Source: Duganella sp. CF458
GTDB taxonomy: Bacteria; Pseudomonadota; Gammaproteobacteria; Burkholderiales; Burkholderiaceae_D
Length of the DNA stretch: 64,000 nucleotides
Direction of reading: 5' to 3'
Assembly (NCBI RefSeq): GCF_900113115.1
Contig: NZ_FOOF01000001.1
Span: 310,001-374,000, forward strand
Shown here: in pieces, positions 1-8,222 of the stretch
Position numbering within the stretch: the stretch's first letter is position 1
Layout: every line of letters starts with the position of its first letter
Position numbers and translations under genes: made by a program
The notes under the pieces: generated by a model
Told to the model about the DNA's origin: nothing
Seen by the model: only the letters and a program-made list of their open reading frames with translations
The model's database searches: none

Positions 1-224
1 TGGGCAGCGGCAGATGCCGCCGCATTCTTGCGCACGGGAGGGACGTACTTCGGGCCGGCGCTCGAATTGGCCTCTTTTTCAATATTCGCCTTGTCCGCCG
101 CAGCGGCAGCGGCCAGGTTGGGGCGAATGCTCGGCACGCCTTTCGAGGGCGCGGTGGCGGGATCGGCGGCGCCTGCTGTCCCGATGACAAGACAACAGGC
201 CGACAGGGCGATCAAGTTACGCAT
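1..224 (-). CDS. Secreted protein of unknown function, C-terminus beyond the window
   Basis: The minus strand is open from an ATG at 224 to the window edge, giving 74 residues and no stop. The start MRNLIALSACCLVIGTAGAA is a classic Sec signal peptide (short basic n-region, hydrophobic core, small residues before the cut). The mature part is rich in Ala, Pro and Lys and shows no domain I recognise. No strong Shine-Dalgarno lies before the ATG. The DedA gene ends 66 bases upstream on the same strand, so the two could be cotranscribed. The plus-strand frame over the same bases lacks a protein-like sequence. Function cannot be assigned from this fragment. Confidence 0.6.
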   Translation of the reverse strand, partial: MRNLIALSACCLVIGTAGAADPATAPSKGVPSIRPNLAAAAAADKANIEKEANSSAGPKYVPPVRKNAAASAAA

Positions 225-290
225 GTTAAATCCGGAGGAGAGACTGTTACTCCGGTTAACGGTTGCGCTGCGGGAAAACTTGAGAGCGGC

Positions 291-935
291 TTAACGCCCG
301 AGCATGCGGCGGCCCAGTTTCCAGGCACCGCCCAGTGCCATCGGCACCACGGCCGCGCTGACGCCCACCAGCACGATGGCGCTCAAATGATCGCGCACCC
401 AAGGGGTGTTGCCGAAGATATAACCGGCCACGCACAGCGACACCACCCAGGCCACGGCGCCGACCACGTTGAACAGCTGGAAGCGGCCATGGGTCATGTC
501 CGACACCCCGGCCACGAACGGCGCGAAAGTGCGCACCACCGGCACGAAACGCGCCAGGATGATGGTCTTGCCGCCGTGCTTTTCGAAGAATTCGTGGGTG
601 CGGTTCAGCGCATCCTTGTTAATCCACCGGTAATCATGGGTAAACACGCGCTGGCCGATCGCCTCGCCGATCCAGTAGTTGGTCGTATTGCCCAAAATTG
701 CGGCAGTAGTCAACAGGAACATCAGCAGGCCGAGGTTCATTTCGCCGGTGGCGCAGAAGGCACCGGCAATGAACAGCAGCGTGTCGCCAGGGAAGAAGAA
801 CAGTACGACCAGGCCGGTCTCGCAGAACACAATGGCAAACAGCAGCGCATAGACATACACGCCATATTGTGCGATCAGGGTACCCATTGCACGATCCACG
901 TGCACCAGCATGTCCAGCAATTGAACGAAATCCAT
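291..935 (-). CDS. DedA family inner-membrane protein
   Basis: A 214-residue polytopic membrane protein of the DedA (SNARE-associated/VTT) family. Members are linked to lipid flipping, membrane homeostasis and proton-motive force. The family signature appears as FFFPGDTLLF near residue 50, after a hydrophobic segment, and as RFVPVVRTFAPFVAG near residue 130, the Arg- and Pro-rich re-entrant motif. Hydrophobic stretches at about 28-48, 65-85, 150-172 and 182-202 fit the usual topology. Length is normal for the family. It is divergent from the cyclophilin gene that starts about 110 bases to the right. The transported lipid or exact role cannot be read from sequence. Confidence 0.9.
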   Translation of the reverse strand: MDFVQLLDMLVHVDRAMGTLIAQYGVYVYALLFAIVFCETGLVVLFFFPGDTLLFIAGAFCATGEMNLGLLMFLLTTAAILGNTTNYWIGEAIGQRVFTHDYRWINKDALNRTHEFFEKHGGKTIILARFVPVVRTFAPFVAGVSDMTHGRFQLFNVVGAVAWVVSLCVAGYIFGNTPWVRDHLSAIVLVGVSAAVVPMALGGAWKLGRRMLGR

Positions 936-1046
936 TTATTAAAGTCCCAAAAGGTTGCGGCGGGAATCATACCAAACTGTCCATCTTACAGGCTAAAATT
1001 CCCCGGCATCTTAGAACCTGCTTAGAACCCCATAAAGGAGACATTA

Positions 1047-1952
1047 GTGAAAGCCACCATGCCCGCCGTTCTCGCGTTGGCCCTGCCCCTGGCCGCCATG
1101 GGCGCGTCCACCAAAGAATTGCCGCCCAAGCCGACTGTCGGCGACATCGTCAAGGCATCCCCGCAAGCGGACTGGCGCCAGCTGGACCCGGCCAACACCT
1201 TGTACATGGACCTGGCTGGCGGACGCGTGATCATCGAGCTGGCGCCGGCCTTCGCGCCGAACCACGCGGCCAATATCCGCACCATGGCCAAGGAAGGCTA
1301 CTGGGACGGCCTGTGGATCTATCGCACGCAGGACAATTTCGTGGTGCAGTGGGGCGATCCGCGCGAGGACAAGCCGAAGGCTATCGGGACGGCCAAGGCC
1401 AAGCTGGAACAGGAATTCAGCGTGCCGATGAAGAACGACACCCAATTCACCCGCCTGCCCGACAAGGATGGCTATGCGCCGCAGGTGGGCCACTCCAACG
1501 GCTTCCCTTCCGCGCGCGACCCGAAAACCGGCCAGACCTGGCTGGCGCATTGCTACGGCATGGTTGGCGTGGCGCGCGGCAATGAATCCGACAGCGGCAA
1601 CGGCGGCACCTTGTACACTGTGATCGGCAACTCGCCGCGCCACCTGGACCGCAATATCACCGTGGTGGGGCGTATCGTGAGCGGCATGCCGCTGCTGTCC
1701 GTGCTGCCGCGCGGCCCGGCGCCGATGGGCATGTTTGAGAAAGAGGAACAGTGGGTGCCGATCAAGTCGGTCAAGCTGGCGGCCGATGTGCCGGAGGCGG
1801 AGCGCTCGAAGTATGAAGTGATGCGCACCGAGTCGGCCAGCTTCAAGTCCGTGATCGAGGCGCAGCGCAATCGCGGCGGCCCATGGACCAAGCATGCGGC
1901 CGGCCATGTGGACTTGTGCAACGTCCCCATCCCCGTCCGCGAAGCGAAGTAA
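1047..1952 (+). CDS. Periplasmic cyclophilin-type peptidyl-prolyl isomerase
   Basis: A 301-residue protein with an N-terminal signal peptide (residues 1-20, ending AAMGAS) followed by a cyclophilin fold. Family cues are the strand GGRVIIELAPAFAPNHAANI, the YWDGLWIYRTQDNFVVQWGDP region that corresponds to the substrate-binding loop, and the later GTLYTVIGNSPRHLDRNITVVGRIVSGM block. It should catalyse cis-trans isomerisation of prolyl bonds in exported proteins. The start is GTG at 1047, supported by AAGGAG seven bases upstream; an ATG four codons further in is possible. The protein is longer than minimal cyclophilins because of a C-terminal extension of about 70 residues, as in other large periplasmic PPIases. 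Confidence 0.88.
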   Translation: MKATMPAVLALALPLAAMGASTKELPPKPTVGDIVKASPQADWRQLDPANTLYMDLAGGRVIIELAPAFAPNHAANIRTMAKEGYWDGLWIYRTQDNFVVQWGDPREDKPKAIGTAKAKLEQEFSVPMKNDTQFTRLPDKDGYAPQVGHSNGFPSARDPKTGQTWLAHCYGMVGVARGNESDSGNGGTLYTVIGNSPRHLDRNITVVGRIVSGMPLLSVLPRGPAPMGMFEKEEQWVPIKSVKLAADVPEAERSKYEVMRTESASFKSVIEAQRNRGGPWTKHAAGHVDLCNVPIPVREAK

Positions 1953-1968
1953 GTAAATAAGTAATTTT

Positions 1969-2054
1969 TGTCCCCCTCGGGGTCAGGAACGAAAGGGACA
2001 TTTTTTGCGCTTGAACACTAAATGTCCACTTTCGTTCCTGACCCCGAGCGGACA
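1969..2054 (+). repeat. Long near-perfect inverted repeat (REP/BIME-like) before mutL
   Basis: Two 35-base arms, 1969-2003 and 2020-2054, are inverted copies of each other around a 16-base spacer. The shared core is CTCGGGGTCAGGAACGAAAG, flanked on both sides by GGACA-type ends; only a few positions and one base insertion differ. It fills nearly all of the gap between the cyclophilin stop and mutL. As RNA it would form a very stable hairpin and could stop transcription leaving the cyclophilin gene, but no clean U-tract follows the second arm. The shape resembles paired REP units; that identity is an inference, and no second copy occurs in this window. Confidence 0.7.
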
Positions 2055-2059
2055 TTTAT

Positions 2060-2065
2060 TATAAT
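2060..2065 (+). promoter_or_regulatory. Candidate -10 element of mutL, possibly leaderless
   Basis: A perfect TATAAT sits at 2060-2065, just after the inverted repeat. Transcription would begin about seven bases later, at or next to the ATG at 2072. No Shine-Dalgarno precedes either possible mutL start. The region 17 bases upstream, inside the repeat arm, has only a weak -35 match (CCTGAC). This is suggestive of a leaderless transcript, not proof. Confidence 0.35.
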
Positions 2066-2071
2066 GTGGCA

Positions 2072-4006
2072 ATGAACGCGCCGACCCCACCACGCCCGAT
2101 CCGGGCCCTCCCAGACCAACTGATTTCCCAGATCGCCGCCGGCGAGGTAGTGGAACGTCCATCGGCAGTTGTCAAAGAGCTGCTGGAAAACGCTCTGGAT
2201 GCCGGATCGACCCAGGTCACCGTGCGGCTGGAGGAAGGCGGCGTCAAACGCATTTGCATTACTGACAACGGCCGCGGTATTCCGCCCGACCAGATGCCAT
2301 TGGCCCTGGCGCGCCATGCGACCTCGAAAATCGCTTCGCTGGATGACCTGGAAAACGTCGGCACCCTCGGTTTCCGCGGCGAAGCCCTGGCTTCGATCGC
2401 CTCCGTGGCGGCAGTCACCCTGACCTCCCGCACCGCCGACGGCGCCCATGCCTGGGAACTGGAAGGCTCGCACCAAGGAACGGTGGTGCCCTCGTCCGGC
2501 GCCCCCGGTACCACGATCGACGTGCGCGACCTGTATTTCAATACTCCCGCGCGGCGCAAGTTCCTGAAGTCCGAGCAGACCGAATACGGCCACTGCGCGG
2601 AAGTGGTGCGCCGCATCGCACTGGCGCGTCCCGATGTTTCGTTCACGCTCAGCCACAACGGCAAGACCGTCGACCACTGGATGGTCAGCGACATGGCCAA
2701 GCGCAGCGCCCAGATCCTGGGCAGCAATTTCGAAGAGGCGCGCCTGGCGCTGGACGAAGGCTCCGGCGTGCTGCGCATCCACGGCTTTGCCGGCCTGCCG
2801 ACCGCCTCCAAGGGTCGCGCCGACAGCCAGTACTTCTACGTCAACGGCCGTTTCGTGCGCGACAAGCTGCTGGTGCACGCCGTGCGCGCCGCGTATGAAG
2901 ACGTGCTGCATGGCGACCGCTATCCATCCTATGTGCTGGCACTCGACCTCGACCCGGCCCTGGTCGACGTGAACGTGCACCCGTCGAAAATCGAGGTGCG
3001 TTTCCGCGACGGCCGCGCGGTGCACCAGTTCGTGTTCCACGCCGTGCAGCGTGCGCTGGCCGCAACCTCGGCCACCTCGCACGGCAGCGTGCCTTCGCCG
3101 CTGCCGGCCGCGGACAAGCTGCAGGCATCGGGCCCCATGTGGCGCCCGCAGGAGCAGACCAGCTTCGGCTCGATCCTGAATCCGGAATATCGCCCGACCT
3201 TCTCGCCATCGCCTTTCGGCGCTGCGGGCAATGGGGGTGTAGCCCAGAACACGGAGCGCTACGGCGCGCTGTGGTCGAACGACCCGCGCGACAATTTTGC
3301 TCCGGGCGCAACGGCAGCTGACGGCGGCAATGGCTTCCGCGCCTCCGCCGACTACACGCTGCCGCAAGCCACGTCGATTACCGCTTCCTCGGCGCAGATG
3401 GCCGGCGAAGAATTCCCGCTCGGTTTCGCCTTGGCGCAACTGCATGGCATCTACATCCTGGCCCAGAATAGCAAAGGCCTGGTGCTGGTCGACATGCACG
3501 CCGCGCATGAGCGCATCCTGTACGAGCAGCTGAAGAACGCGCTGGACGCCCAGATCGACGGCACTGAAATGTCCGTGCAGAACCTGCTGATCCCCGTCAC
3601 CTTCTACGCCGATGCGGTGGAAGTGGGCACCGTGCAGGAACACGGCGATACCCTGAAAACACTGGGATTCGACATCGCCGTGATGTCGCCGACCACGCTG
3701 GCCGTACGCGCCGTTCCCGCCTTGCTGAAGAACGCCGACGCCCAGGCCCTGGCGCGCGACGTGATCCGCGACGTTCGCGAATACGGCGGCTCGCGCGTGC
3801 TGATCGAGCGCCGCAATGAACTGCTGGGCACCCTCGCCTGCCATACCGCCGTGCGTGCCAATCGCATCCTCGCGGTGCCGGAGATGAACGCCCTGCTGCG
3901 CCATATGGAAGCCACCGAGCGCGCCGACCAGTGCAACCATGGCCGCCCGACCTGGGTGCAGATCGACATCAACGCGCTGGATAAACTCTTCCTGCGCGGG
4001 CAGTAA
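2072..4006 (+). CDS. mutL: DNA mismatch repair protein MutL
   Basis: MutL couples mismatch recognition by MutS to strand incision. The N-terminal GHKL ATPase is clear: ELLENALDAGS (about 36-46), DNGRGIP, and LGFRGEALASI. A variable linker covers about 330-440. The C-terminal domain carries D474-M-H-A-A-H-E480-R-I-L-Y-E485, which matches the metal-binding DQHAxxExxxxE endonuclease motif, with supporting ACHTAVRANRI and CNHGRPTW motifs near the end. It therefore looks like the nicking type of MutL, unlike the E. coli protein. I chose ATG 2072; a GTG at 2066 is in frame. Neither has a ribosome-binding site. miaA begins 8 bases after the stop, so the two are probably cotranscribed. Confidence 0.95.
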   Translation: MNAPTPPRPIRALPDQLISQIAAGEVVERPSAVVKELLENALDAGSTQVTVRLEEGGVKRICITDNGRGIPPDQMPLALARHATSKIASLDDLENVGTLGFRGEALASIASVAAVTLTSRTADGAHAWELEGSHQGTVVPSSGAPGTTIDVRDLYFNTPARRKFLKSEQTEYGHCAEVVRRIALARPDVSFTLSHNGKTVDHWMVSDMAKRSAQILGSNFEEARLALDEGSGVLRIHGFAGLPTASKGRADSQYFYVNGRFVRDKLLVHAVRAAYEDVLHGDRYPSYVLALDLDPALVDVNVHPSKIEVRFRDGRAVHQFVFHAVQRALAATSATSHGSVPSPLPAADKLQASGPMWRPQEQTSFGSILNPEYRPTFSPSPFGAAGNGGVAQNTERYGALWSNDPRDNFAPGATAADGGNGFRASADYTLPQATSITASSAQMAGEEFPLGFALAQLHGIYILAQNSKGLVLVDMHAAHERILYEQLKNALDAQIDGTEMSVQNLLIPVTFYADAVEVGTVQEHGDTLKTLGFDIAVMSPTTLAVRAVPALLKNADAQALARDVIRDVREYGGSRVLIERRNELLGTLACHTAVRANRILAVPEMNALLRHMEATERADQCNHGRPTWVQIDINALDKLFLRGQ

Positions 4007-4013
4007 ATAGATA

Positions 4014-4967
4014 ATGAACCAGCAGTCCAACAAGCGCCCGCTGGCGGTCGCCATCATGGGGCCGACCGCGTCCGGCAAGACCGCCGCCGCGTTGGCCATC
4101 GCACAGCAGGTGCCGTGCGAGATCATCTCCGTCGATTCCGCTTTGGTATATCGCGGCATGGATATCGGCACCGCCAAGCCTTCGAAGGAAGAACTGGCCG
4201 TCGTGCCGCATCACCTGATCGATATCATCGACCCGCTGGATGCCTATTCGGTGGCCCAGTTCCGCACCGATACGCTGCGCCTGGCCGCTGAAATCGGCGC
4301 GCGCGGCAAAATCCCCCTGCTGGTGGGCGGCACCATGCTGTATTACAAAGGCCTGGCCGACGGCCTGGACGACCTGCCCGGCGCCGACGCCGCCCTGCGC
4401 GCGCAACTGGACGCAGAGGCGGCCCGCATCGGCTGGCCCGCCATGCACGCGCGCCTGGCGCAGGTCGACCCCGACACCGCCGCCCGCCTTAAGCCCAACG
4501 ACTCCCAGCGGGTCCAGCGCGCTCTGGAAATCCATGCCCTGTCCGGCCAGCCGATGTCGGAATTGCTGGCCCAGCGCGAAAAGGAAGAATTGCCCTTCGA
4601 CCTGGTGTCGTTCGCGCTTGAGCCTTCCGACCGCGCCTGGCTACACGAACGGATAGCGCGCCGTTTCGACATCATGCTCGATTCCGGCTTCCTGGACGAA
4701 GTGAAAACCCTGCGCGCGCGCGGCGACCTGCATCCTGGTCTGCCGTCGATTCGCTGCGTGGGCTATCGCCAGGCTTGGGAATACCTGGACGGCACCATCG
4801 ACCATGCGGCGATGCGCGAAACCGGCATCATCGCGACCCGCCAGTTATGTAAGCGCCAGCTAACCTGGCTGCGCTCCATGCCGGAACGGATCGTGGTCGA
4901 CTGCTGCGCCCCTGGCGCCAGCCTGCAATTGCAACAACAAGTGCTTGCAAAAATAGCTACAGCCTAA
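4014..4967 (+). CDS. miaA: tRNA dimethylallyltransferase MiaA
   Basis: This 317-residue enzyme transfers a dimethylallyl group to N6 of A37 in tRNAs that read UNN codons. The P-loop GPTASGKT is at residues 16-23, followed by the conserved [20 protein letters not shown] segment (substrate and tRNA recognition) and [18 protein letters not shown]. The C-terminal part has [16 protein letters not shown] and [14 protein letters not shown], both typical of MiaA. It follows mutL by 7 bases. MiaB, which methylthiolates the same base, is encoded at 26102-27436. The promoter of the next tRNA gene starts 7 bases after the miaA stop. Confidence 0.96.
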   Translation: MNQQSNKRPLAVAIMGPTASGKTAAALAIAQQVPCEIISVDSALVYRGMDIGTAKPSKEELAVVPHHLIDIIDPLDAYSVAQFRTDTLRLAAEIGARGKIPLLVGGTMLYYKGLADGLDDLPGADAALRAQLDAEAARIGWPAMHARLAQVDPDTAARLKPNDSQRVQRALEIHALSGQPMSELLAQREKEELPFDLVSFALEPSDRAWLHERIARRFDIMLDSGFLDEVKTLRARGDLHPGLPSIRCVGYRQAWEYLDGTIDHAAMRETGIIATRQLCKRQLTWLRSMPERIVVDCCAPGASLQLQQQVLAKIATA

Positions 4968-4974
4968 TCTGTCC

Positions 4975-5003
4975 TTGACAGATCCTCGGCCGGCATCGAT
5001 AAT
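4975..5003 (+). promoter_or_regulatory. Sigma-70 promoter of the first tRNA-Met gene
   Basis: TTGACA at 4975-4980 and GATAAT at 4998-5003 are separated by 17 bases. The expected start of transcription is near 5010, five bases before the mature tRNA 5' end. The arrangement matches that of the second tRNA copy at 13705-13733. Confidence 0.75.
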
Positions 5004-5014
5004 GCTGGCCTTGC

Positions 5015-5091
5015 GGTGATATAGCTCAGTTGGTTAGAGCATAGCATTCATAATGCTAGGGTCGGTGGTTCAAGTCCACCTATCACCACCA
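5015..5091 (+). tRNA. tRNA-Met(CAT), elongator type, copy 1
   Basis: A 77-base cloverleaf with CCA encoded at 5089-5091. The acceptor stem GGTGATA (5015-5021) pairs with TATCACC (5081-5087), and the discriminator is A. The anticodon stem TAGCA/TGCTA holds the loop TTCATAA with anticodon CAT. The T arm contains GGTTCAAGTCC. The paired G1-C72 excludes the initiator tRNA. The stem sequences look like elongator methionine rather than the lysidine isoleucine tRNA, though that separation is by resemblance. The copy at 13744-13820 is identical over all 77 bases. Confidence 0.93.
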
Positions 5092-5105
5092 AAGGATTCA
5101 GCGAA

Positions 5106-5139
5106 AACCCGCACTGCACGCGATGCACTGCGGGTTTTT
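5106..5139 (+). terminator. Intrinsic terminator after tRNA-Met copy 1, probably bidirectional
   Basis: A hairpin with arms AACCCGCA and TGCGGGTT and an inner TGCA/TGCA pairing is followed by a run of T. On the other strand the same stem is followed by TTTT. It can therefore end both the tRNA transcript and the leftward secretion operon whose last gene stops at 5154. Confidence 0.75.
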
Positions 5140-5153
5140 CGTTTTCCAGGCGC

Positions 5154-6494
5154 TCAGCGCTCACGCCCCGCGTGACGCAGCACCTGGCTGACCGGCTCGA
5201 GCAGGTATTGCAGTGGCGTGCGCTTCTCCCCTTCGATAAAAATCTCCGCCGGCATCCCGGCCAGCAGTTTCAGATCGCCCGCCTTGGCCAGGGATGCCGG
5301 ATCGGCTTCCACCAGAACCGAGTAATAAGGAGCCTCCGTGGCGCGGTCGACCAGTCGATCGGCGGAGATGTAAATCACTTTGCCGCGCACCAGTTGCGTC
5401 GTGCGGTACTTGAAAGCGGTGAAGCGGATGTCGGCGGGCTGGCCACGCACGATGCGGCTGATGTCATCCGGCCGGATCCGGGCCTCGGTCACGAGGCGCG
5501 TGTCGTCCGGCACGATGTCCGCAATCGTTTCGCGCGGCGGGATCACCGTTCCGGGCACGGGGTATCTCAGGCCGATAACTTCGCCACTGGCCGGCGCGCT
5601 GATGACCTGGCGCGCCGACGCATCCACCGACTTGCGCTGCTCCTGTTCAATTTCGGACAAGCGCGCCGTCGCCACCTTGAGCTGGTCGCTCGCCTGTTGC
5701 CTGTATTCGCCTTCCAGCGCACTTACCCGCAGGTCGATGTCGACCATGCGCTGCTGGGCGCGCGCCAGCTCCGAGCGCCGCTCTTCGAGCTTGACGCCGT
5801 AATCGGCCAGCGCGCCTTCGATCTGGGCGATGCGGGTGGCGGAAACAAAGCCATCCTTGCGCAGCTTGTTGTGGGTGTCCAGGTCGACCTTCTGGAACTT
5901 CATCGATTCGCCTGCCTGCGCGAGTTGCGCGCGCAGGGCCACGACTTCTTCCGCCACCTTGTCCCGCTGCGCATGCAACAGCCGCACCTGCGCCACCAGG
6001 GCATCGCGCCGCGCGGCAAACAGCGCACGCTCCTTCGCGAGCTGCTCGGCCAGGCGCGGATCCGCTTGCGCGGCTTCAACCACGTCCGCCGGGAAACCGA
6101 GCGACTGCTGCATGCCTTGCTCAGCATCGAGCCGCGCCAGGCTGGCACGCTCGGTCTTGACGCGGTAATCCAGCCGGTTCTTGTCGGCATCGACCGACAC
6201 GTCGCCCAGCACCAGCAAGGGTTCTCCCTGCTTCACGCGCTGGCCATCGCGCACCAGCACCTGGCGCACCATGCCACCCTCGGCATGCTGCACCGGACGG
6301 CGATTCAGGTCCACTTTTACATACGCCTGCGCCACCACCGCCGATGACAAGGGCGCAAACGTCATCCAGGCCGTTACCGGCAGCAGCCCGAAGATCACCA
6401 CCGCCATGCCCCAATTTGCCAGGCGGCGCGCCTCGCCCAGGTGCAGCTGCATGGAATCGTTCGTCACCATCTGTTGCAGTGCGCTTTCCATCAT
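5154..6494 (-). CDS. Type I secretion membrane-fusion protein, HlyD family
   Basis: A 446-residue periplasmic adaptor for a type I secretion system. It has a short cytoplasmic N-terminus, one membrane segment near residues 29-48 (VVIFGLLPVTAWMTFAPLSS), a lipoyl-like half motif (GGMVRQVLVRDGQRVKQGEPLLVL), a long coiled-coil hairpin over about 130-290, and the closing beta-barrel ISAPASGEVIGL/VPGTVIPPRETIADIVPDD/ARIRPDDISRIVRGQPADIRFTAF typical of HlyD/PrtE. It should bridge the ABC exporter and an outer-membrane TolC-type channel, which is not encoded here. The ATG overlaps the exporter stop codon (ATGA) and follows GGGAGGG. It is the last gene of the leftward adhesin-exporter-adaptor operon. 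Confidence 0.93.
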   Translation of the reverse strand: MMESALQQMVTNDSMQLHLGEARRLANWGMAVVIFGLLPVTAWMTFAPLSSAVVAQAYVKVDLNRRPVQHAEGGMVRQVLVRDGQRVKQGEPLLVLGDVSVDADKNRLDYRVKTERASLARLDAEQGMQQSLGFPADVVEAAQADPRLAEQLAKERALFAARRDALVAQVRLLHAQRDKVAEEVVALRAQLAQAGESMKFQKVDLDTHNKLRKDGFVSATRIAQIEGALADYGVKLEERRSELARAQQRMVDIDLRVSALEGEYRQQASDQLKVATARLSEIEQEQRKSVDASARQVISAPASGEVIGLRYPVPGTVIPPRETIADIVPDDTRLVTEARIRPDDISRIVRGQPADIRFTAFKYRTTQLVRGKVIYISADRLVDRATEAPYYSVLVEADPASLAKAGDLKLLAGMPAEIFIEGEKRTPLQYLLEPVSQVLRHAGRER

Positions 6495-8197
6495 GCCCTC
6501 CCTTCAGCTGCTCGCGGCATGGGGACCACCTGCGCCCCCGCCCTGCCCTGGCCCGACTGCATCGCCTGCATGACTTCCGGTACCGTGCCAAAATGCTGCA
6601 CGCGGCCGGAGTCGAGTACCAGCATCTTGTCCATGTGCTGCACCAGGGTGCTGCGATGCGTGATGACGACCACCGTTACCTGCCCCTTCAGCTGCTTCAA
6701 AGCATCGGCCAGCGCCAGTTCGCCTGCGCCATCGAGGTTGGAATTGGGCTCGTCCAGCACCAGCAACTTGGGATCGCCATACAAGGCACGCGCCAAGGCA
6801 ATGCGCTGGCGCTGGCCGGGCGAGAGCATCCCACCCATGCCCTCGATCTGCGTGTCGTAGCCTTGCGGCAGCCCAAGTATGAGCGCATGGACCCCGGCGC
6901 GTTTCGCGGCCAGCACTACCTGCTCGGCATCAACGGCACCCAGGCGGGCAATATTGTCTGCCACGCTGCCAGGGAACAACTCGACATCCTGCGGCAAATA
7001 TCCCAGCCAGGGGCCAAAGTCCTCGCGCGGCCACTGGGCCAGGTCCACGCCGTCCAGCCGCACGGTGCCGGTATTGGCTGTCCACAATCCGGTGAGCAGG
7101 CGCGCCAGGGTGGATTTGCCGGCACCACTGGCACCGATGATGGCCAGCGATTCGCCCGGCTCCAGGTTGAGCGACACGCCGACCAGGATCGGGTGTTCGC
7201 TTTGCGGCGCGCGGAAGACCAATCCTTGCGCCGTCAGCCTTCCGGCGGGTGCCGGCAGCTTCATGCGTTCCGGTTGGCGATCCTCAGCATTCAGCAATTC
7301 GGATAACCGTGCAAATCCGAGACGTGCCTCGGCCAGCACACGCCAGCTGCCAACCACCTGCTCAACCGGAGACAACGCCCGTCCCAACAAGACAGTGGTG
7401 GCAACCAGGATGCCTGGCGTGCCTTCGCCACTGATCACAAGGTAGGCGCCCAGCGCCTGCATCAGGATCTGCACCATCTGCCGCACCATGCGCGTGAAAG
7501 CCGCCATCGCCACCGACTTGCGCGCGGTCGGCCCCTGCAACTCGGAGACCCGCGCGTTGAATGCCTGCCAGCGTGAGATCAAGGCATCACCCATGCCGAG
7601 CGATTGCACCACTTCGGCATTGTGAATCGATGACTCAAGATAGCGCGTGGCCTTCGCGGCTTCCTTCTGCAATGCTTCAATATCTCGACGCGTGATACGG
7701 TCGTTGAGCACAGCCAGTACCAGCATCAGAACCGAGGCGCAGGCCGCCGCCGCACCCAGCACCGGGTGGGCCAGCCAGATGACTGCGATGTAAACCACTG
7801 CCCATGGCGTATCGAACAACGCCAGCAGGCCGTGCGCCGAAAACAGGCTGCGCAAGGACGCAACGTCACGCAGTCCCTCCGATGGAACGCTCTCCGCGCG
7901 GCGCGCCGTCTTTGCCAGCATTACCTTGGCGACTACAGGCGAAAGATGTTCGGCGATCATGTTGCCCGCCACACCCTGCAAGCGGCTGCGCAGGTAGTCG
8001 AGCATCAGCATCAAGGCCAACGCGACTACCATGCCGAGCAACAGTACCAGCAGCGTTTCCTTGCTCTGGCTGGTCAACACGCGATCGAACACTTGCAGCA
8101 TGAAAAACGCGGGCGCCAAGAGCAGCAGGTTGACGAGAAAAGAGAAGCCTGCGACAACGAAGAGCGGACGCTTAAGGAGTTGAAAGAGCGATTTCAT
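6491..8197 (-). CDS. Type I secretion ABC exporter (PrtD-type permease/ATPase)
   Basis: A fused permease and ATPase that powers one-step export of the RTX protein encoded just upstream. Membrane segments occupy roughly residues 1-300. The nucleotide-binding domain has Walker A GASGAGKST (Lys361), signature LSPGQRQRIALARAL, Walker B LLVLDEPNSNLD and the switch ITHR. It lacks the N-terminal peptidase-like domain of HlyB, so it belongs with PrtD/LapB-like exporters that read a C-terminal signal. I chose ATG 8197 (568 residues); a TTG at 8233 is in frame but would run back over the adhesin stop. It ends in a 4-base overlap with the HlyD gene. Confidence 0.93.
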   Translation of the reverse strand: MKSLFQLLKRPLFVVAGFSFLVNLLLLAPAFFMLQVFDRVLTSQSKETLLVLLLGMVVALALMLMLDYLRSRLQGVAGNMIAEHLSPVVAKVMLAKTARRAESVPSEGLRDVASLRSLFSAHGLLALFDTPWAVVYIAVIWLAHPVLGAAAACASVLMLVLAVLNDRITRRDIEALQKEAAKATRYLESSIHNAEVVQSLGMGDALISRWQAFNARVSELQGPTARKSVAMAAFTRMVRQMVQILMQALGAYLVISGEGTPGILVATTVLLGRALSPVEQVVGSWRVLAEARLGFARLSELLNAEDRQPERMKLPAPAGRLTAQGLVFRAPQSEHPILVGVSLNLEPGESLAIIGASGAGKSTLARLLTGLWTANTGTVRLDGVDLAQWPREDFGPWLGYLPQDVELFPGSVADNIARLGAVDAEQVVLAAKRAGVHALILGLPQGYDTQIEGMGGMLSPGQRQRIALARALYGDPKLLVLDEPNSNLDGAGELALADALKQLKGQVTVVVITHRSTLVQHMDKMLVLDSGRVQHFGTVPEVMQAMQSGQGRAGAQVVPMPRAAEGRA

Positions 8198-8222
8198 GAG
8201 ATTCACCCGTGCTGTTAGCAGT

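Noticed and set aside
28..294. Plus-strand 88-codon frame at the left end
   Set aside because: The opposite strand has a clear signal peptide and better codon use over the same bases.
2018..4177. 719-codon minus-strand frame across mutL
   Set aside because: It is antisense to an unmistakable MutL. Its long length reflects GC-rich codon bias, and the product is His/Arg/Gln-rich with no domain.
5015..5091. Initiator tRNA-Met or lysidine tRNA-Ile2
   Set aside because: The G1-C72 pair and acceptor stem exclude the initiator, and the anticodon stem resembles elongator Met. The Ile2 option is not fully excluded by sequence alone.
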